A DNA stretch of 64,000 nt from Stenotrophomonas sp. 278 (GCF_003935715.1 NZ_RHPP01000004.1:17622-81621), one strand, 5' to 3'. Shown: positions 46,237 through 56,156, counted from the first letter of the stretch. The notes: generated by a model not told the origin, from the letters alone. A program made the numbers and translations.

Positions 46237-47712
46237 ATGGCCAAAGCGCCGCTTGACCTGACCACCGGCCCGATCGGGCGCAACCTGCTGCTGTTTGCCC
46301 TGCCCATTCTGGCCGGCAACATCGCCCAGTCCTTGAACGGTTCAGTGAACGCGATCTGGGTCGGGCGCTTCCTCGGCGAGGCGGCACTGACCGCCACCGC
46401 GAACGCCAACAACATCATGTTCTTCCTGATCGGTTCGGTGTTTGGCATCGGCATGGCGGCGACCATCCTGATCGGCCAGGCGATGGGCGCGAAGGACACC
46501 GCCCAGGCGCGACGAGTGATGGGTACGAGTGCGACCTTCTTCATCGGCTTGTCTGCGGTGATCGCGGTGGCCGGCTGGTGGCTGTCACGCCCGCTGCTGG
46601 CGGCAATGGGCACACCCGCCGCTTCGCTGCCGTTGGCCGAGGCCTACCTGCGCGTGATCTTTCTGGCCATGCCCACGTTGTACGCGTTCGCGTTCCTCAG
46701 TTCGGCGCTGCGCGGGGTGGGCGATTCACGCACGCCGTTCCGCTTCCTGCTGGTGTCGGTGCTGCTGGACATCGTGTTCAATCCGCTCCTGATCTTCGGC
46801 CTGGGCCCCTTCCCGGAACTGGGCATTGCCGGTGCGGCCTGGGCGACGCTGATCGCACAGACGCTCTCGCTGATCGGCCTGCTCTGGTACATGCGCAACA
46901 AGCGCCACGTGTTGTGGCTGGGTCGCAAGGACATGGCCCTGTTCAAAGTGGACCTGGAGATCCTGAAGGCGCTGGTGGTGAAAGGCGTGCCGATGGGTCT
47001 GCAGATGGTGCTGATCTCGCTGTCGATGATCATGATGATGACGATGGTCAATCACTACGGCACCGACACCGCCGCGGCGTACGGTGCGTCGCTGCAGCTG
47101 TGGACCTATGTGCAGATGCCGGCGATGGCGATTGGTGCGGCGTGTTCTTCAATGGCAGCGCAGAACGTGGGCGCGCAGCGTTGGGACCGTGTACGCGGTA
47201 CCGCGCGCAGCGGCGTGCTGTTCAACTTCGCACTGACCGGGCTGTTGATCCTGCCGTTGATTCTGCTGGACCGTTACACGCTGGCACTGTTCCTGCCCAG
47301 CGGCAGTGAAGCGCTGGATGTGGCGCGGCACTTGAACCACATCGCGATCTGGTCGTTCCTGTTCTTCGGCGTGAGCTTTGTCATTTCCGGCGTGGTGCGT
47401 TCGACCGGTGCGGTGATTCCGCCGCTACTGATCCTGGCTGCGTCGCTGTGGGGCGTGCGGGTGCCGTTTGCCGAGCTGATGCAGGATCGGCTGGGCGCAG
47501 ACGCGGTGTGGTGGAGTTTCCCGGTGAGCTCGCTGTGCGCGATGTTGTTGTCGCTGGCGTATTACCGCTGGGGCGGCTGGCGCAAGGCGCGCATGCTGCC
47601 GAGTCACCGTGAGGAGGTGGCCGCTTCGCCGGCTGAAGTGCCGGCACAGCCGCCCTCGCCGGTGGCGGATCATGATCCGGATCCCAGTCGACCGCCGGCC
47701 ATGCCCACCTGA
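46237..47712 (+). CDS. MATE family multidrug/cation efflux transporter
   Basis: A 491-residue inner-membrane exporter with about 12 helices in two homologous halves. The opening GPIGRNLLLFALPILAGNI and LSSALRGVGDSRTPF are typical of the NorM/DinF branch, and MMTMVNHYGTDTAAAYGASL marks the second half. The C-terminal 35 residues are Pro-rich and cytoplasmic. The ATG at 46237 gives normal length. It is divergent from the small membrane protein gene and followed by a SMAG pair. Substrates are unknown. Confidence 0.9.
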   Translation: MAKAPLDLTTGPIGRNLLLFALPILAGNIAQSLNGSVNAIWVGRFLGEAALTATANANNIMFFLIGSVFGIGMAATILIGQAMGAKDTAQARRVMGTSATFFIGLSAVIAVAGWWLSRPLLAAMGTPAASLPLAEAYLRVIFLAMPTLYAFAFLSSALRGVGDSRTPFRFLLVSVLLDIVFNPLLIFGLGPFPELGIAGAAWATLIAQTLSLIGLLWYMRNKRHVLWLGRKDMALFKVDLEILKALVVKGVPMGLQMVLISLSMIMMMTMVNHYGTDTAAAYGASLQLWTYVQMPAMAIGAACSSMAAQNVGAQRWDRVRGTARSGVLFNFALTGLLILPLILLDRYTLALFLPSGSEALDVARHLNHIAIWSFLFFGVSFVISGVVRSTGAVIPPLLILAASLWGVRVPFAELMQDRLGADAVWWSFPVSSLCAMLLSLAYYRWGGWRKARMLPSHREEVAASPAEVPAQPPSPVADHDPDPSRPPAMPT

Positions 47713-47715
47713 CCC

Positions 47716-47785
47716 GTAGAGCCACGCCCTGCGTGGCTGCGCGTGAAGCCCACCATGGTCGAAGCCACGCAGGGCGTGGCTCTAC
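47716..47785. repeat. SMAG pair after the MATE gene
   Basis: A plus copy at 47716 (GTAGAGCCACGCCCTGCGTG) and an inverted copy with its head at 47785. They lie between convergent transcription units. Confidence 0.88.
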
Positions 47786-47831
47786 GAGGAATCGCACAAC
47801 CGTGCACCACGAACGATGGCTCACAAACGCA

Positions 47832-47855
47832 AACGGCCACCCGAAGGTGGCCGTT
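47832..47855 (-). terminator. Terminator of the rpsP-rimM-trmD-rplS operon
   Basis: AACGGCCACC and GGTGGCCGTT form a perfect 10-base stem with a four-base loop. On the minus strand it is followed by TTGCGTTTGTGAG. A second small hairpin GACAAC-TTGC-GTTGTC lies at 47860-47875, right after the rplS stop. Confidence 0.75.
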
Positions 47856-47880
47856 GCGGGACAACTTGCGTTGTCGGGAA

Positions 47881-48288
47881 TTACTGGGCCTTTTCGGCGG
47901 CCAGGCGGGCAGCCTTGGCCTGCGCAGCGGCAGCCAGATCTTCCTTGATGCGGGCAGCCTTGCCTTCCAGACCACGCAGGAAGTACAGCTTGGCACCGCG
48001 GGCCTTACCACGACGCTTCACGTCGACCGAGTCGATGATCGAGCTGTGGGTCTGGAAGACGCGCTCGACGCCGTAGCCGTGCGAGATCTTGCGGACGGTG
48101 AACGAGGAGTTCAGGCCGGCATTCTTGATCGCGATGACCACGCCTTCATAGGCCTGGACGCGCTCACGGTTGCCTTCCTTCACCTTCACGTTGACGACGA
48201 CGGTGTCACCCTGGCTGAACTTCGGCAGCTCGCGGGAGATCTGGGCGGATTCGAAGTCCGAAAGGATGGATTTGTTCAGCTTGCTCAT
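47881..48288 (-). CDS. rplS: 50S ribosomal protein L19
   Basis: L19 sits at the 30S-50S interface. The 135-residue protein starts [17 protein letters not shown] and has [33 protein letters not shown] and [20 protein letters not shown], all typical. The C-terminus has a 25-residue Ala/Lys tail, common in Xanthomonadaceae. ATG 48288 gives the family start. It is the last gene of the rpsP-rimM-trmD-rplS group, but the 189-base gap from trmD holds SMAG copies and a probable separate promoter. Confidence 0.96.
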   Translation of the reverse strand: MSKLNKSILSDFESAQISRELPKFSQGDTVVVNVKVKEGNRERVQAYEGVVIAIKNAGLNSSFTVRKISHGYGVERVFQTHSSIIDSVDVKRRGKARGAKLYFLRGLEGKAARIKEDLAAAAQAKAARLAAEKAQ

Positions 48289-48369
48289 GGGTGCACCGAA
48301 ATTGTTCGGGTGGGTGTGTCGTTTCGACAACGTGGGCTCATGCAGTCACCGGATTGCGCTGCACGTTTT

Positions 48370-48397
48370 TTTGTATGGAGCCACCAAGGGGCGTCAA
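48370..48397 (-). promoter_or_regulatory. Probable rplS promoter
   Basis: On the minus strand TTGACG and TACAAA are separated by 16 bases in the trmD-rplS gap. A start there would give a leader of about 75 bases. It would let L19 be made independently of trmD, which is kept low in bacteria. Confidence 0.45.
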
Positions 48398-48443
48398 GGG
48401 CCCATTGGGAATCCGCGATTCTAGCTGGTTATCGGGCGGTTTG

Positions 48444-48501
48444 GTAGTGCCGGGGTTGCCCGGCATCACGGGGCCCTTCAGCCGGGCAAGCCCGGCTCTA
48501 C
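48444..48501. repeat. Two SMAG copies between rplS and trmD; one encodes the end of TrmD
   Basis: The plus copy at 48444-48466 reads GTAGTGCCGGGGTTGCCCGG. The minus copy at 48478-48501 (head at 48501) lies inside trmD: its bases give the last seven residues, VEPGLPG, and the TGA stop. Confidence 0.85.
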
Positions 48502-49236
48502 GCCTTCACGGGCCTCGGCCAACAACTGCCGGTCCGCCTTGGACAGCTGGCTTTCGTCCAGCAGATCCGGGCGACGCAGCGAGGTCCGCAGCAGCGACTG
48601 CTGGCGGCGCCAGCGGGCGATGGCGGCGTGGTTGCCCGAGCGCAGCACGTCCGGGACATCGCCCCATTCATGTTGCGCCGGCTGGCTGTAATGCGGGCAG
48701 TCCAGCAGGCCCTGCGGGCCTTCAAAGCTGTCCTGGGCGGCAGATTCGGCGTCGTTCAACGCGCCTTCCTGCAACCGGGTGACGGCGTCGACAATCACCG
48801 CCGCGCCCAGCTCGCCGCCCGACAGCACATAGTCGCCGATGGAAATCTCCTCGGTGACCTCGGCCGCCAGGAAGCGCTCATCCACGCCCTCATAGCGACC
48901 GCACAGCAGGATCATGCGCGGCAGCGCGGCCAGTTCGCGCACCTTGGCCTGGGTGAGCGGTTTGCCCTGTGGGCTGAGGTAGATCACCGGCGCGGGGGCA
49001 GGATCGGCTGCTTTCGCCGCCGCCAGACACGCCCGCAACGGTTCGATCAGCATCACCATGCCCGGGCCGCCGCCGAACGGACGGTCGTCCACCCGACGGT
49101 AGTTGCCCTCGGCGTAGTCACGCGGATTCCAGCCGTGCAGGTCGAGCAGGCCGCGCTCGGCTGCACGGCCGACCACGCCCAGCGACGCCGACTGCGCCAT
49201 GAATTCCGGGAACAGAGTGATGACGTCGATACGCAT
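48478..49236 (-). CDS. trmD: tRNA (guanine(37)-N1)-methyltransferase TrmD
   Basis: TrmD methylates G37 next to the anticodon, preventing frameshifts. The 252-residue protein has [30 protein letters not shown], the SAM-binding knot [14 protein letters not shown] and [16 protein letters not shown], all canonical. The last seven residues (VEPGLPG) and the stop codon are encoded by a SMAG element, so the natural C-terminus was replaced or extended; the catalytic core is untouched. It starts 4 bases after rimM ends and belongs to the ribosomal operon. Confidence 0.96.
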   Translation of the reverse strand: MRIDVITLFPEFMAQSASLGVVGRAAERGLLDLHGWNPRDYAEGNYRRVDDRPFGGGPGMVMLIEPLRACLAAAKAADPAPAPVIYLSPQGKPLTQAKVRELAALPRMILLCGRYEGVDERFLAAEVTEEISIGDYVLSGGELGAAVIVDAVTRLQEGALNDAESAAQDSFEGPQGLLDCPHYSQPAQHEWGDVPDVLRSGNHAAIARWRRQQSLLRTSLRRPDLLDESQLSKADRQLLAEAREGVEPGLPG

Positions 49237-49240
49237 CGAA

Positions 49241-49753
49241 CTAGAACTCCGGGTCCCAGTCGACCACGATCAGGTTGGCCTCGAAATCCACGGATTTGAC
49301 GAAGTCCGGCTGCACGAACGGAATCATCCGCTCCCGGCTGCCCTGCACCACCACCACGTCGTTGGCACCGGTGGAGAACAGATGCGACACGCGGCCCAGC
49401 TCGACGCCGTCCACGGTTTTCACCTGCAGGCCTTCCAGGTCGATCCAGTAGTACTCATCCGGCTTCGGCGGCGGCAATGCGCTGCGCGGCACGGAGATTT
49501 CGGTTCCGATCATCGACTCAACCACGTCGCGGTCGGTCACTTCGGGAAACACCGCCACAATATGCTTGCCGGACGCTTTGCCGCGCACGCCCTTGACGGT
49601 GCTCTCCTGGCCAGCGGGAGTCCGCAGCGTCCAGGGCTGGTATTGGAAGATGGCGGTTCGCGGCTCGGTCCAGGACTCGAGCTTGATCTCGCCTCGCACA
49701 CCAAAAGCGCCGACAATCCTGCCCAGCAGGATGCGGCGCTCGGTATCTTTCAT
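49241..49753 (-). CDS. rimM: Ribosome maturation factor RimM
   Basis: RimM helps assemble the 30S head through S19. The 170-residue protein has the family opening [20 protein letters not shown], a PRC-barrel region ([28 protein letters not shown]) and the ending [20 protein letters not shown]. Order and length are normal. It lies between rpsP and trmD. Confidence 0.95.
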   Translation of the reverse strand: MKDTERRILLGRIVGAFGVRGEIKLESWTEPRTAIFQYQPWTLRTPAGQESTVKGVRGKASGKHIVAVFPEVTDRDVVESMIGTEISVPRSALPPPKPDEYYWIDLEGLQVKTVDGVELGRVSHLFSTGANDVVVVQGSRERMIPFVQPDFVKSVDFEANLIVVDWDPEF

Positions 49754-49767
49754 CTGCGTATGCCGAC

Positions 49768-49788
49768 GGGCCGCGCCAGGCGCGGCCC
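49768..49788 (-). other. Intra-operon hairpin between rpsP and rimM
   Basis: GGGCCGCG-CCAGG-CGCGGCCC forms a perfect 8-base GC stem in the 42-base gap. It could lower rimM expression relative to S16 or protect the upstream mRNA. No T-run follows. Confidence 0.45.
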
Positions 49789-49795
49789 TTCAGGA

Positions 49796-50056
49796 TCAGG
49801 CCGCAGCGGCCTGGGCCTTGGTCGCTTCCTTGTACAGGTTGCGGACCTTGTCGGTCATCTGGGCGCCGTTGGCCACCCACTTGTCGACCAGCGGCAGGTC
49901 GAGCACGATGCGCTGCTCGGCACCCTGGGCCACCGGGTTGTAGTAACCGACGCGCTCGATGTTGCGGCCGTCACGGGCGCTGCGCGAGTCGGTCACGATG
50001 ATGTGATAGAACGGACGCTTCTTGGCGCCGCCGCGGGTCAGTCGAATCTTGACCAT
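49796..50056 (-). CDS. rpsP: 30S ribosomal protein S16
   Basis: S16 is an 86-residue small-subunit protein. [20 protein letters not shown] and the following [19 protein letters not shown] are canonical, and the short basic/Ala-rich end is normal. The ATG at 50056 is the family start; the open frame upstream to 50173 covers the promoter. It is the first gene of the rpsP-rimM-trmD group. Confidence 0.97.
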   Translation of the reverse strand: MVKIRLTRGGAKKRPFYHIIVTDSRSARDGRNIERVGYYNPVAQGAEQRIVLDLPLVDKWVANGAQMTDKVRNLYKEATKAQAAAA

Positions 50057-50107
50057 GGTGGTATTTCCTCTGTAGCCCAGTCGCCAGGATGGCGCGGTAA
50101 GCCGGCG

Positions 50108-50136
50108 ATTATAGCGGGGCTGGCCGGGCATTCCAA
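50108..50136 (-). promoter_or_regulatory. Promoter of the rpsP operon (TTGGAA-N17-TATAAT)
   Basis: On the minus strand the -35 TTGGAA and a perfect -10 TATAAT are spaced by 17 bases, and the -10 lies about 50 bases before the rpsP start. This is a strong sigma-70-type promoter, as expected for ribosomal genes. Confidence 0.8.
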
Positions 50137-50179
50137 GATGTGGGCGGACCCAGAAGATGACCGGGGCATGCACCGCGTG

Positions 50180-50267
50180 GGCCGGCCAACGGCCGGCGCT
50201 ACCGGGGACGCCTGCGCATTGGTGAACCGCGCGGGATGCTGCGGTAGCGCCGGCCGTTGGCCGGCCC
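50180..50267. repeat. SMAG pair between rpsP and the aminotransferase gene
   Basis: A minus copy with its head at 50202 (stem GCCGGCC) and a plus copy at 50244 (GTAGCGCCGGCCGTTGGCCG). Confidence 0.82.
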
Positions 50268-50285
50268 AGGCGGTGCCGAACGAAA

Positions 50286-51074
50286 TCAATCCGCCAAACG
50301 CTCCCACGATGTCGCCGCCACCACTACCGCGGCCCTCCGGCACAACGCCTCCGACCGCGCAAATCCCACCCCGTCAATCGCCGCCAACGGCCACACCCCG
50401 GCCGCATTGCAGGCCACTGCCGCATCAAATCCGCCCAGGTCTGCCAGTCGCACCGGCTCCAGCACCGGCACCCCACCCCACCCGGCCTGCAGCAGCCGCT
50501 CCTGGGTACCTCGCAGCGCCTCGGCCTGTGGCCACACCACTTCATCGCCGCGCCCGAACAGCACATTCCAGGTCGTGCCTTCGCTCACGCGCCCCTGCCC
50601 GTCCACGAACAGCGCATCGTCGAAACCCGCCTGCAGCGCCAACCGCCGGTGTTGGAACAACGCAAAGGTACCGACGTGCTTCAGCTGCGGCATCTCACGC
50701 TGATAGACCACGCTGCGCACGCGACGCGGCATTGCCGGCAATGTGACCGGGGCACCCACCGCCACCAGCACATCCACCGGAAGCACCTGCAGCGGCTGGC
50801 GGAAGTCGAATGCGCGCGAGAACACGGTGACGCGAACCGATGCATCGACCACGCCTTCCGCGTGCAACGCCGCCAGAATCCACGCCTGCACCTGGCTGCC
50901 GTCCAGCGTGCTGCCGAACAGTTCGCTGGTGCCCTGGCGCAAGCGCCGCAGATGCAGGTCCAGGCCCTGCACCGCGCCATTCCGCACCTGCAGCGAGGTG
51001 AAGTGCCCGTAGTTCACCACTGCACCGGCGAGGTCGTCGGCAGTTGCCGGCCGCCCGTTGCAGTAGTGCTTCAT
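50286..51074 (-). CDS. Class IV aminotransferase (PabC-like)
   Basis: A 262-residue PLP enzyme of the branched-chain aminotransferase/aminodeoxychorismate lyase fold. The opening ([20 protein letters not shown]), [17 protein letters not shown] with the PLP Lys, and [20 protein letters not shown] are visible. True PabC makes 4-aminobenzoate for folate, but this branch is divergent and its substrate is uncertain. Its ATG overlaps the stop of the nitronate monooxygenase gene (ATGA), so the two are co-translated. No pabA or pabB lies nearby. Confidence 0.75.
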   Translation of the reverse strand: MKHYCNGRPATADDLAGAVVNYGHFTSLQVRNGAVQGLDLHLRRLRQGTSELFGSTLDGSQVQAWILAALHAEGVVDASVRVTVFSRAFDFRQPLQVLPVDVLVAVGAPVTLPAMPRRVRSVVYQREMPQLKHVGTFALFQHRRLALQAGFDDALFVDGQGRVSEGTTWNVLFGRGDEVVWPQAEALRGTQERLLQAGWGGVPVLEPVRLADLGGFDAAVACNAAGVWPLAAIDGVGFARSEALCRRAAVVVAATSWERLAD

Positions 51075-52147
51075 GCCAGCAGCGCCCGCGCGTCGCGCCA
51101 CAGCGTGTGCAGCACTTCTGCCGCCGGTCGTGCAGGTGCCATCCATGCCGACTGACCGGCCCAGGCCTGCATCGCATCAATGCGATGCTCTCGGTTGGCC
51201 TGCGCGCGCATGGGTGCGGTCAGGCCTCGCTGCACCGGGTACGGCTGCGGCGGCGGTGCATCCACTGCGGCAGCGGCACGCACATACGGCGTGGCCAGAC
51301 CACGCCCAAGCCGGCCGCTGAAGGCACGTGTGGGCCAGGTGTCTTCCGGCTCGGCTTCCGAAAGCGCCGCTGACCATGCCGGATCAATCGCGCATTCTGG
51401 TGTGCGCAAAAAGCCAGTACCCACCTGCACGGCACTTGCTCCCAGCATCAGTGCGGCCGCCACACCGCGCCCGTCAGCAATCCCGCCGGCGGCGATCACC
51501 GGCACCTGCAGGTGATCGGCCAGACGCGGCAGCAGTGCGAACAGACCCACCAGCTGCCGTTCGGCCGCGTCCGGATCAAACGCACCGCGATGACCACCCG
51601 CCTCAAAGCCCTGCGCCACCACCGCATCGGCTCCCGCCTGTTCGGCGGCGCGGGCTTCGGCCAGCGTGGTCGCACAGGCAAACCAGGCGATGCCGGCATC
51701 TTTCAAACGCTGCACCTGGGCCGGCGAGAACACGCCCATGATGGTGGAGGCGACCGCCGGGTGCGCGGCGATCAGCGCGTCGAACTGGGCATCGAAATCG
51801 GCTGGACCGGCATCACCGGCGCTGGACGCCACCTCCGGCCCCCACTGCGCGAGGAAAGCGCGGGTGGCGACTTCGGCGGCGGCGTCGCGTACCGGCAGCG
51901 GATCGGGAATCCACACATTGACCTGCGCCTGGCCGGACGATTGCGCACGGAAATCGTTCATCCAGGCCACGATGTCCTGCGGCTGCGACAGTACCGCGCC
52001 CATGGCCCCCATGCTGCCGGCACTGGCCAGCACGGCAGAAAGCGACACCGGGCAGGCACCGGCCATCGGGGCCAGCAGAATCGGGGACTGCAACGAAAAA
52101 CGCCGACAGAAGCTGTCGGCGCGTTCAAGAATTCGCGGGTCGCTCAT
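51071..52147 (-). CDS. Nitronate monooxygenase family flavoprotein
   Basis: A 358-residue FMN-dependent TIM-barrel enzyme that oxidises toxic alkyl nitronates. [20 protein letters not shown] near the start, [15 protein letters not shown] (the class I motif with the catalytic His) and [14 protein letters not shown] then [15 protein letters not shown] (FMN phosphate site) are present. It is the first gene of a two-gene unit with the class IV aminotransferase. Length is normal. Confidence 0.9.
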   Translation of the reverse strand: MSDPRILERADSFCRRFSLQSPILLAPMAGACPVSLSAVLASAGSMGAMGAVLSQPQDIVAWMNDFRAQSSGQAQVNVWIPDPLPVRDAAAEVATRAFLAQWGPEVASSAGDAGPADFDAQFDALIAAHPAVASTIMGVFSPAQVQRLKDAGIAWFACATTLAEARAAEQAGADAVVAQGFEAGGHRGAFDPDAAERQLVGLFALLPRLADHLQVPVIAAGGIADGRGVAAALMLGASAVQVGTGFLRTPECAIDPAWSAALSEAEPEDTWPTRAFSGRLGRGLATPYVRAAAAVDAPPPQPYPVQRGLTAPMRAQANREHRIDAMQAWAGQSAWMAPARPAAEVLHTLWRDARALLA

Positions 52148-52198
52148 GCGTGACGCACCGGTTGGGGGAAAACACCCCCAGCATACGCCGGCTGCCCC

Positions 52199-52221
52199 GG
52201 ACGCGCATGGCGCGTCCCTAC
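52199..52221 (-). repeat. Single SMAG copy between the monooxygenase gene and ffh
   Basis: Minus orientation, head at 52221: GTAGGGACGCGCCATGCGCG. It begins 3 bases after the ffh stop codon on that strand and may act as its transcription end. Confidence 0.78.
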
Positions 52222-52223
52222 CC

Positions 52224-53603
52224 TCAACGGAACGGCAGACCGCCGCGGCCGCCCATGGCCCCCATCATGCCCTTCATGCTGCGCATCATGCCCTTCATGC
52301 CGCCGCCGGCCATCTTGCTCATCATCTTTTCCATCTGCTGATACTGCTTCATCAGCTTGTTGACGTCGGCCGGGGTCAGGCCCGAACCCCGCGCGATGCG
52401 GGCACGGCGCGAACCATTCAGCAGGCCCGGATTGCGGCGCTCTTTCTTGGTCATCGAATTGATGATGGCGATCATGCGCGGCACTTCCTTGCCCTGGCTG
52501 ACCTGCTGCTTCAGATGTTCCGGAATCTGGCCCAGGCCCGGCAGCTTGTCCATCAGGCCGCCGATGCCGCCCATGTTCTGCATCTGCTCGAGCTGGTCGC
52601 GCATGTCATTCAGATCGAACTTCTTGCCCTTGGCGACCTTCTCGGCCAGCTTCTGGGCCTTGTCCTTGTCGACCTGCTGTTCAACCTGTTCCACCAGCGA
52701 CAGCACGTCGCCCATGTCGAGGATGCGGCTGGCCATGCGGTCCGGGTGGAACACATCCAGGCCGTCCGGCTTTTCGCTCACGCCGACGAACTTGATCGGC
52801 TTGCCGGTGATGTAACGCACGCTCAGTGCGGCACCGCCACGGGCGTCACCGTCGGTCTTGGTCAGCACCACGCCGGTCAGCGGCAGCGCTTCGCCGAAGG
52901 CCTTGGCGGTGTTGGCGGCGTCCTGGCCGGTCATGGCGTCGACCACGAACAGCGTTTCAGCCGGATTGATCGCGGCATGCAGCGCCTTGATCTCGACCAT
53001 CATCGCTTCGTCGATCGCGAGGCGGCCGGCGGTATCGACCAGCAGCACGTCCACGAATGACTTGCGGGCGTCGTCGATGGCCGCGCGCACGATGGCTTCC
53101 GGTTTCTGGTCGGCGCTGGACGGGAAGAACAGCACGCCCACCTGGTCGGCCAGGGTCTTCAGCTGCTCGATGGCGGCCGGACGGTACACGTCGGCGGAAA
53201 CCACCATCACCTTCTTCTTGCGCTTTTCCTTCAGGTGCTTGGCCAGCTTGCCCACGGTGGTGGTCTTGCCCGCGCCCTGCAGGCCGGCCATAAGGATGAC
53301 CGCCGGGGCCGGCACATTGAGGTTCAGGTCGCTGGCAGCCGCGCCCATGACTGCGGTGAGCTCGTCGCGGACGATCTTGATCAGCGCCTGGCCCGGGGTC
53401 AGCGACTTCAGCACTTCCTGGCCCACGGCGCGCACCTTGATGCGCTCCACAAGGGCCTGCACCACCGGCAGCGCCACGTCGGCTTCCAGCAGCGCGATGC
53501 GGACCTCGCGGGTGGCCTCGCGGATGTTGTCCTCGGTGAGGCGGCCGCGGCCACGCAGGCGCTCGATGGTGCCGGAAAGGCGCTGGGTCAGGGACTCGAA
53601 CAT
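52224..53603 (-). CDS. ffh: Signal recognition particle protein Ffh
   Basis: Ffh binds 4.5S RNA and signal sequences and delivers ribosomes to FtsY. The 459-residue protein has the N-domain ([20 protein letters not shown]), the GTPase G-domain (G1 [15 protein letters not shown], then [37 protein letters not shown]) and a Met-rich M-domain ending in [14 protein letters not shown]. The ATG at 53603 is the family start; a long open frame upstream is not coding. It is divergent from the CcsA-like gene. Confidence 0.97.
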   Translation of the reverse strand: MFESLTQRLSGTIERLRGRGRLTEDNIREATREVRIALLEADVALPVVQALVERIKVRAVGQEVLKSLTPGQALIKIVRDELTAVMGAAASDLNLNVPAPAVILMAGLQGAGKTTTVGKLAKHLKEKRKKKVMVVSADVYRPAAIEQLKTLADQVGVLFFPSSADQKPEAIVRAAIDDARKSFVDVLLVDTAGRLAIDEAMMVEIKALHAAINPAETLFVVDAMTGQDAANTAKAFGEALPLTGVVLTKTDGDARGGAALSVRYITGKPIKFVGVSEKPDGLDVFHPDRMASRILDMGDVLSLVEQVEQQVDKDKAQKLAEKVAKGKKFDLNDMRDQLEQMQNMGGIGGLMDKLPGLGQIPEHLKQQVSQGKEVPRMIAIINSMTKKERRNPGLLNGSRRARIARGSGLTPADVNKLMKQYQQMEKMMSKMAGGGMKGMMRSMKGMMGAMGGRGGLPFR

Positions 53604-53687
53604 GGATGCAACCTGTTCAGAACGAAAGACAGAGAGACGCACAGTATAGCCGGTCCGCCGGGTCGCCCCGCGGCCACGCCGGGGCGT

Positions 53688-53756
53688 GTAGTGCCGGGCC
53701 ATGCCCGGCAATGCGGCTGCGGGTCGCAGGAATTGCCGGGCATGGCCCGGCACTAC
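53688..53756. repeat. SMAG pair in the ffh-ccsA divergent gap
   Basis: A plus copy at 53688 (GTAGTGCCGGGCCATGCCCG) and an inverted copy with its head at 53756. This pair lies in a divergent gap, so it cannot be a transcription end for either gene. Confidence 0.82.
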
Positions 53757-53783
53757 GGCGTCACAGTATGAGAAACTGACACG

Positions 53784-54575
53784 ATGACAATCGTTCTCAT
53801 CGCGACCCTGCTCTACCTGACCGCCACCGCCCTGCTGGTGCGCGCAGTGGCCCGCGATGACGCCGCCCGCTCGCCCACGTGGCTGTGGCCGGCACTGCCG
53901 GCCATGCTGCTGCACGGTGGCTACCACGCGCTGGTGGCGATCCGCACCAGTGGCGGGCCGGACATGCATTTCTTCGCCGCGCTGTCGCTGGTGGGCCTGG
54001 GCATGGCCTGGCTGACCTCGCTGGTGGGCGCACGCGGGCGCATGTCCGCGTTGGGCGTGGTGGTGTTTCCCGTCGCCGCGGCCCTGCTCTGCGGTTACCA
54101 CGCCTACGGCCATGAACCGAGCCGCGCGCTCGGCTGGCAACTCGCCACCCACGCCTGGCTGGCGCTGCTGGCCTACGCCACGCTGAGCATCGCCGCGTTG
54201 CTCGCGATCATGTTGTGGCTGCAGGAGCGCGCGCTTCGCCGGCGCGATTTCCGTCCCTGGCTGCGCGCCCTGCCGCCGCTGGCGGATCTGGAATCACTGC
54301 TGTTCCGGGTGATCGCGGTGGGTTTTGCGTTGCTCACGCTCACGCTGGTGACCGGCGTGCTGTTCGTGGATGACCTGCTGGCGCAGAAGCTGGTGCACAA
54401 GACCGTGCTCAGCATTCTGTCGTGGGTGGTGTTCGGGGTGCTGCTGATCGGTCGCCGCCGCTACGGCTGGCGCGGGGTGAAGGCGGTGCATTGGACGCTG
54501 ACCGCGATGGTGCTGCTGGGGCTGGCGTTCTTTGGCAGCCGGTTTGCGATTGAGCTCGTCTTCAAGCGCGGCTGA
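53784..54575 (+). CDS. CcsA/HemX-family inner-membrane protein (YpjD type)
   Basis: A 263-residue protein with about eight helices. It has conserved His in GGYHALVAI and HAWLALLAYATLSIAALLAI, and ESLLFRVIAVGFALLTLTLVTG with a later HKTVLSILSWVVFGVLL. This matches the cytochrome c assembly protein family as seen in YpjD, found next to ffh in many gammaproteobacteria. Whether it acts in heme handling is not established. It is divergent from ffh across a SMAG pair. Confidence 0.85.
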   Translation: MTIVLIATLLYLTATALLVRAVARDDAARSPTWLWPALPAMLLHGGYHALVAIRTSGGPDMHFFAALSLVGLGMAWLTSLVGARGRMSALGVVVFPVAAALLCGYHAYGHEPSRALGWQLATHAWLALLAYATLSIAALLAIMLWLQERALRRRDFRPWLRALPPLADLESLLFRVIAVGFALLTLTLVTGVLFVDDLLAQKLVHKTVLSILSWVVFGVLLIGRRRYGWRGVKAVHWTLTAMVLLGLAFFGSRFAIELVFKRG

Positions 54576-54581
54576 TGCGTC

Positions 54582-54742
54582 GTGCCGACCAACGGTCGGC
54601 ACCTACCCTTTGTCTGCAACCGCCCGTAGAGCCACGCCCTGCGTGGCTTCGACCAGGTTTGGCACCGCGGTGCAGCCACGCAGGGCGTGGCTCTACGCAT
54701 GTCTCTGGCACCGCGGTGCAGCCACGCAGGGCGTGGCTCTAC
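54582..54742. repeat. SMAG cluster with a 46-base direct duplication
   Basis: A minus copy ends at 54606 (stem GTGCCGACC). A plus copy begins at 54626 (GTAGAGCCACGCCCTGCGTG). Two minus copies with heads at 54696 and 54742 are each preceded by the palindrome GCACCGCGGTGC, giving identical 37-base units 46 bases apart. Confidence 0.85.
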
Positions 54743-54779
54743 GGTTTCGTTGATTCCCACACAACCGCGCGACGTTGCG

Positions 54780-56156
54780 TCAGGCGGCTTCGATGGCCTC
54801 GGACAGACGCTCAACCGCAATCACCTCCATGCCCTTCACGCTGCCGGTTTTCGGCGCATTCGCCTTCGGCACGATCGCGCGCTTGAACCCATGCGTGGCC
54901 GCCTCGCGCAAGCGGTCTTCGCCGTTCGGCACCGGACGAATTTCCCCGGACAGCCCCACCTCGCCAAATGCAATGGTCTTCTCCGCCAGCGGCCGGTCCT
55001 GCAGCGACGACAACACCGCCAGCAGCACGGGCAGATCCACCGCCGTTTCCTGCACGCGAATGCCACCCACCACGTTGACGAATACGTCCTGGTCGCCCAC
55101 CAGCACCCCGCCGTGACGGTGCAGCACGGCCAGCAGCATGGCCAACCGGTTCTGCTCCAGACCCACCGCTACGCGGCGCGGGTTTGAAAGCGGCGAAGCA
55201 TCCACCAGCGCCTGCACTTCCACCAGCAACGGGCGCGTGCCCTCGCGGGTGACCATCACGCAGCTGCCTGGCTGCCGCGTGCTGCCCCCGGACAGGAAAA
55301 TGGCCGAAGGATTGGACACCTCTTTCAACCCCTTTTCGCCCATCGCGAACACGCCCAGTTCGTTCACCGCGCCAAAGCGGTTCTTGAACGCACGCAGCAG
55401 GCGGAACCGGCTGCCGCTCTCGCCTTCGAAGTACAGCACCGCATCCACCATGTGCTCCAGCACGCGCGGGCCGGCAATGCCCCCTTCCTTGGTGACGTGA
55501 CCAACCAGGAACACGGCGGTGCCGGTCTCCTTGGCAAAGCGCACCAATCGGGCCGCGCTTTCGCGCACCTGGCTCACCGAGCCCGGTGCGGCGGTGAGCG
55601 ATTCGGTCCACAGGGTCTGCACCGAGTCCGCCACGATCAGCCGCGGCTTGTTGCTGCTGGCGTGCTGCAGGATGGCCTCGACCTGGGTTTCGGCCAGCGC
55701 GTTGACGCCCTCCAGCGGCAGGTCCAGGCGGATCGCGCGACCGGCCACCTGCGACAGCGATTCCTCACCGGTGATGTACAGCACCGGCAGGTTCGCGGCC
55801 ATCTTCGCCACCGCCTGCAGCAGCAGCGTGGACTTGCCGATGCCCGGGTCACCGCCGACCAGGATGACTGCGCCCTCCACCAGTCCGCCGCCGAGCACCC
55901 GGTCGAACTCGCCGATACCGGTAGTGACCCGCTGGTGTTCGGTGTGCTGCACGTCCTTCAGCGCCATCACCTTGGGCGCATCCACCTTGCCCGCCCAGCC
56001 GGAGCGGCGCGAGGCCGGCGACTTGGCCGCGGTGGCGCTTTCCAGGGTGATCTCGCTGAGCACGTTCCAGGCCCCGCACTCGGTGCACTGCCCCTGCCAC
56101 TTGCTGTATTCCGCGCCGCATTCGCTGCAGACATAGGCGGTGAGCCGCTTGGCCAT
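54780..56156 (-). CDS. radA: DNA repair protein RadA (Sms)
   Basis: RadA is a helicase-like RecA paralog that drives branch migration in recombination. The 458-residue protein has a C4 zinc finger (CSECGAEYSKWQGQCTECG), Walker A GGDPGIGKSTLLLQ, the RadA motif KNRFGAVNE, and a C-terminal Lon-like domain (GLSGEIRPVPNGEDRL). The ATG at 56156 is the family start. It is convergent with the CcsA-like gene across a SMAG cluster and divergent from the MHYT gene. Confidence 0.96.
   Translation of the reverse strand: MAKRLTAYVCSECGAEYSKWQGQCTECGAWNVLSEITLESATAAKSPASRRSGWAGKVDAPKVMALKDVQHTEHQRVTTGIGEFDRVLGGGLVEGAVILVGGDPGIGKSTLLLQAVAKMAANLPVLYITGEESLSQVAGRAIRLDLPLEGVNALAETQVEAILQHASSNKPRLIVADSVQTLWTESLTAAPGSVSQVRESAARLVRFAKETGTAVFLVGHVTKEGGIAGPRVLEHMVDAVLYFEGESGSRFRLLRAFKNRFGAVNELGVFAMGEKGLKEVSNPSAIFLSGGSTRQPGSCVMVTREGTRPLLVEVQALVDASPLSNPRRVAVGLEQNRLAMLLAVLHRHGGVLVGDQDVFVNVVGGIRVQETAVDLPVLLAVLSSLQDRPLAEKTIAFGEVGLSGEIRPVPNGEDRLREAATHGFKRAIVPKANAPKTGSVKGMEVIAVERLSEAIEAA

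Noticed and set aside
48340-48375. Plus-strand terminator (TGCAG..CTGCA then T-run) in the rplS leader
   Set aside because: No plus-strand gene ends here and the stem is only five bases with a long loop.
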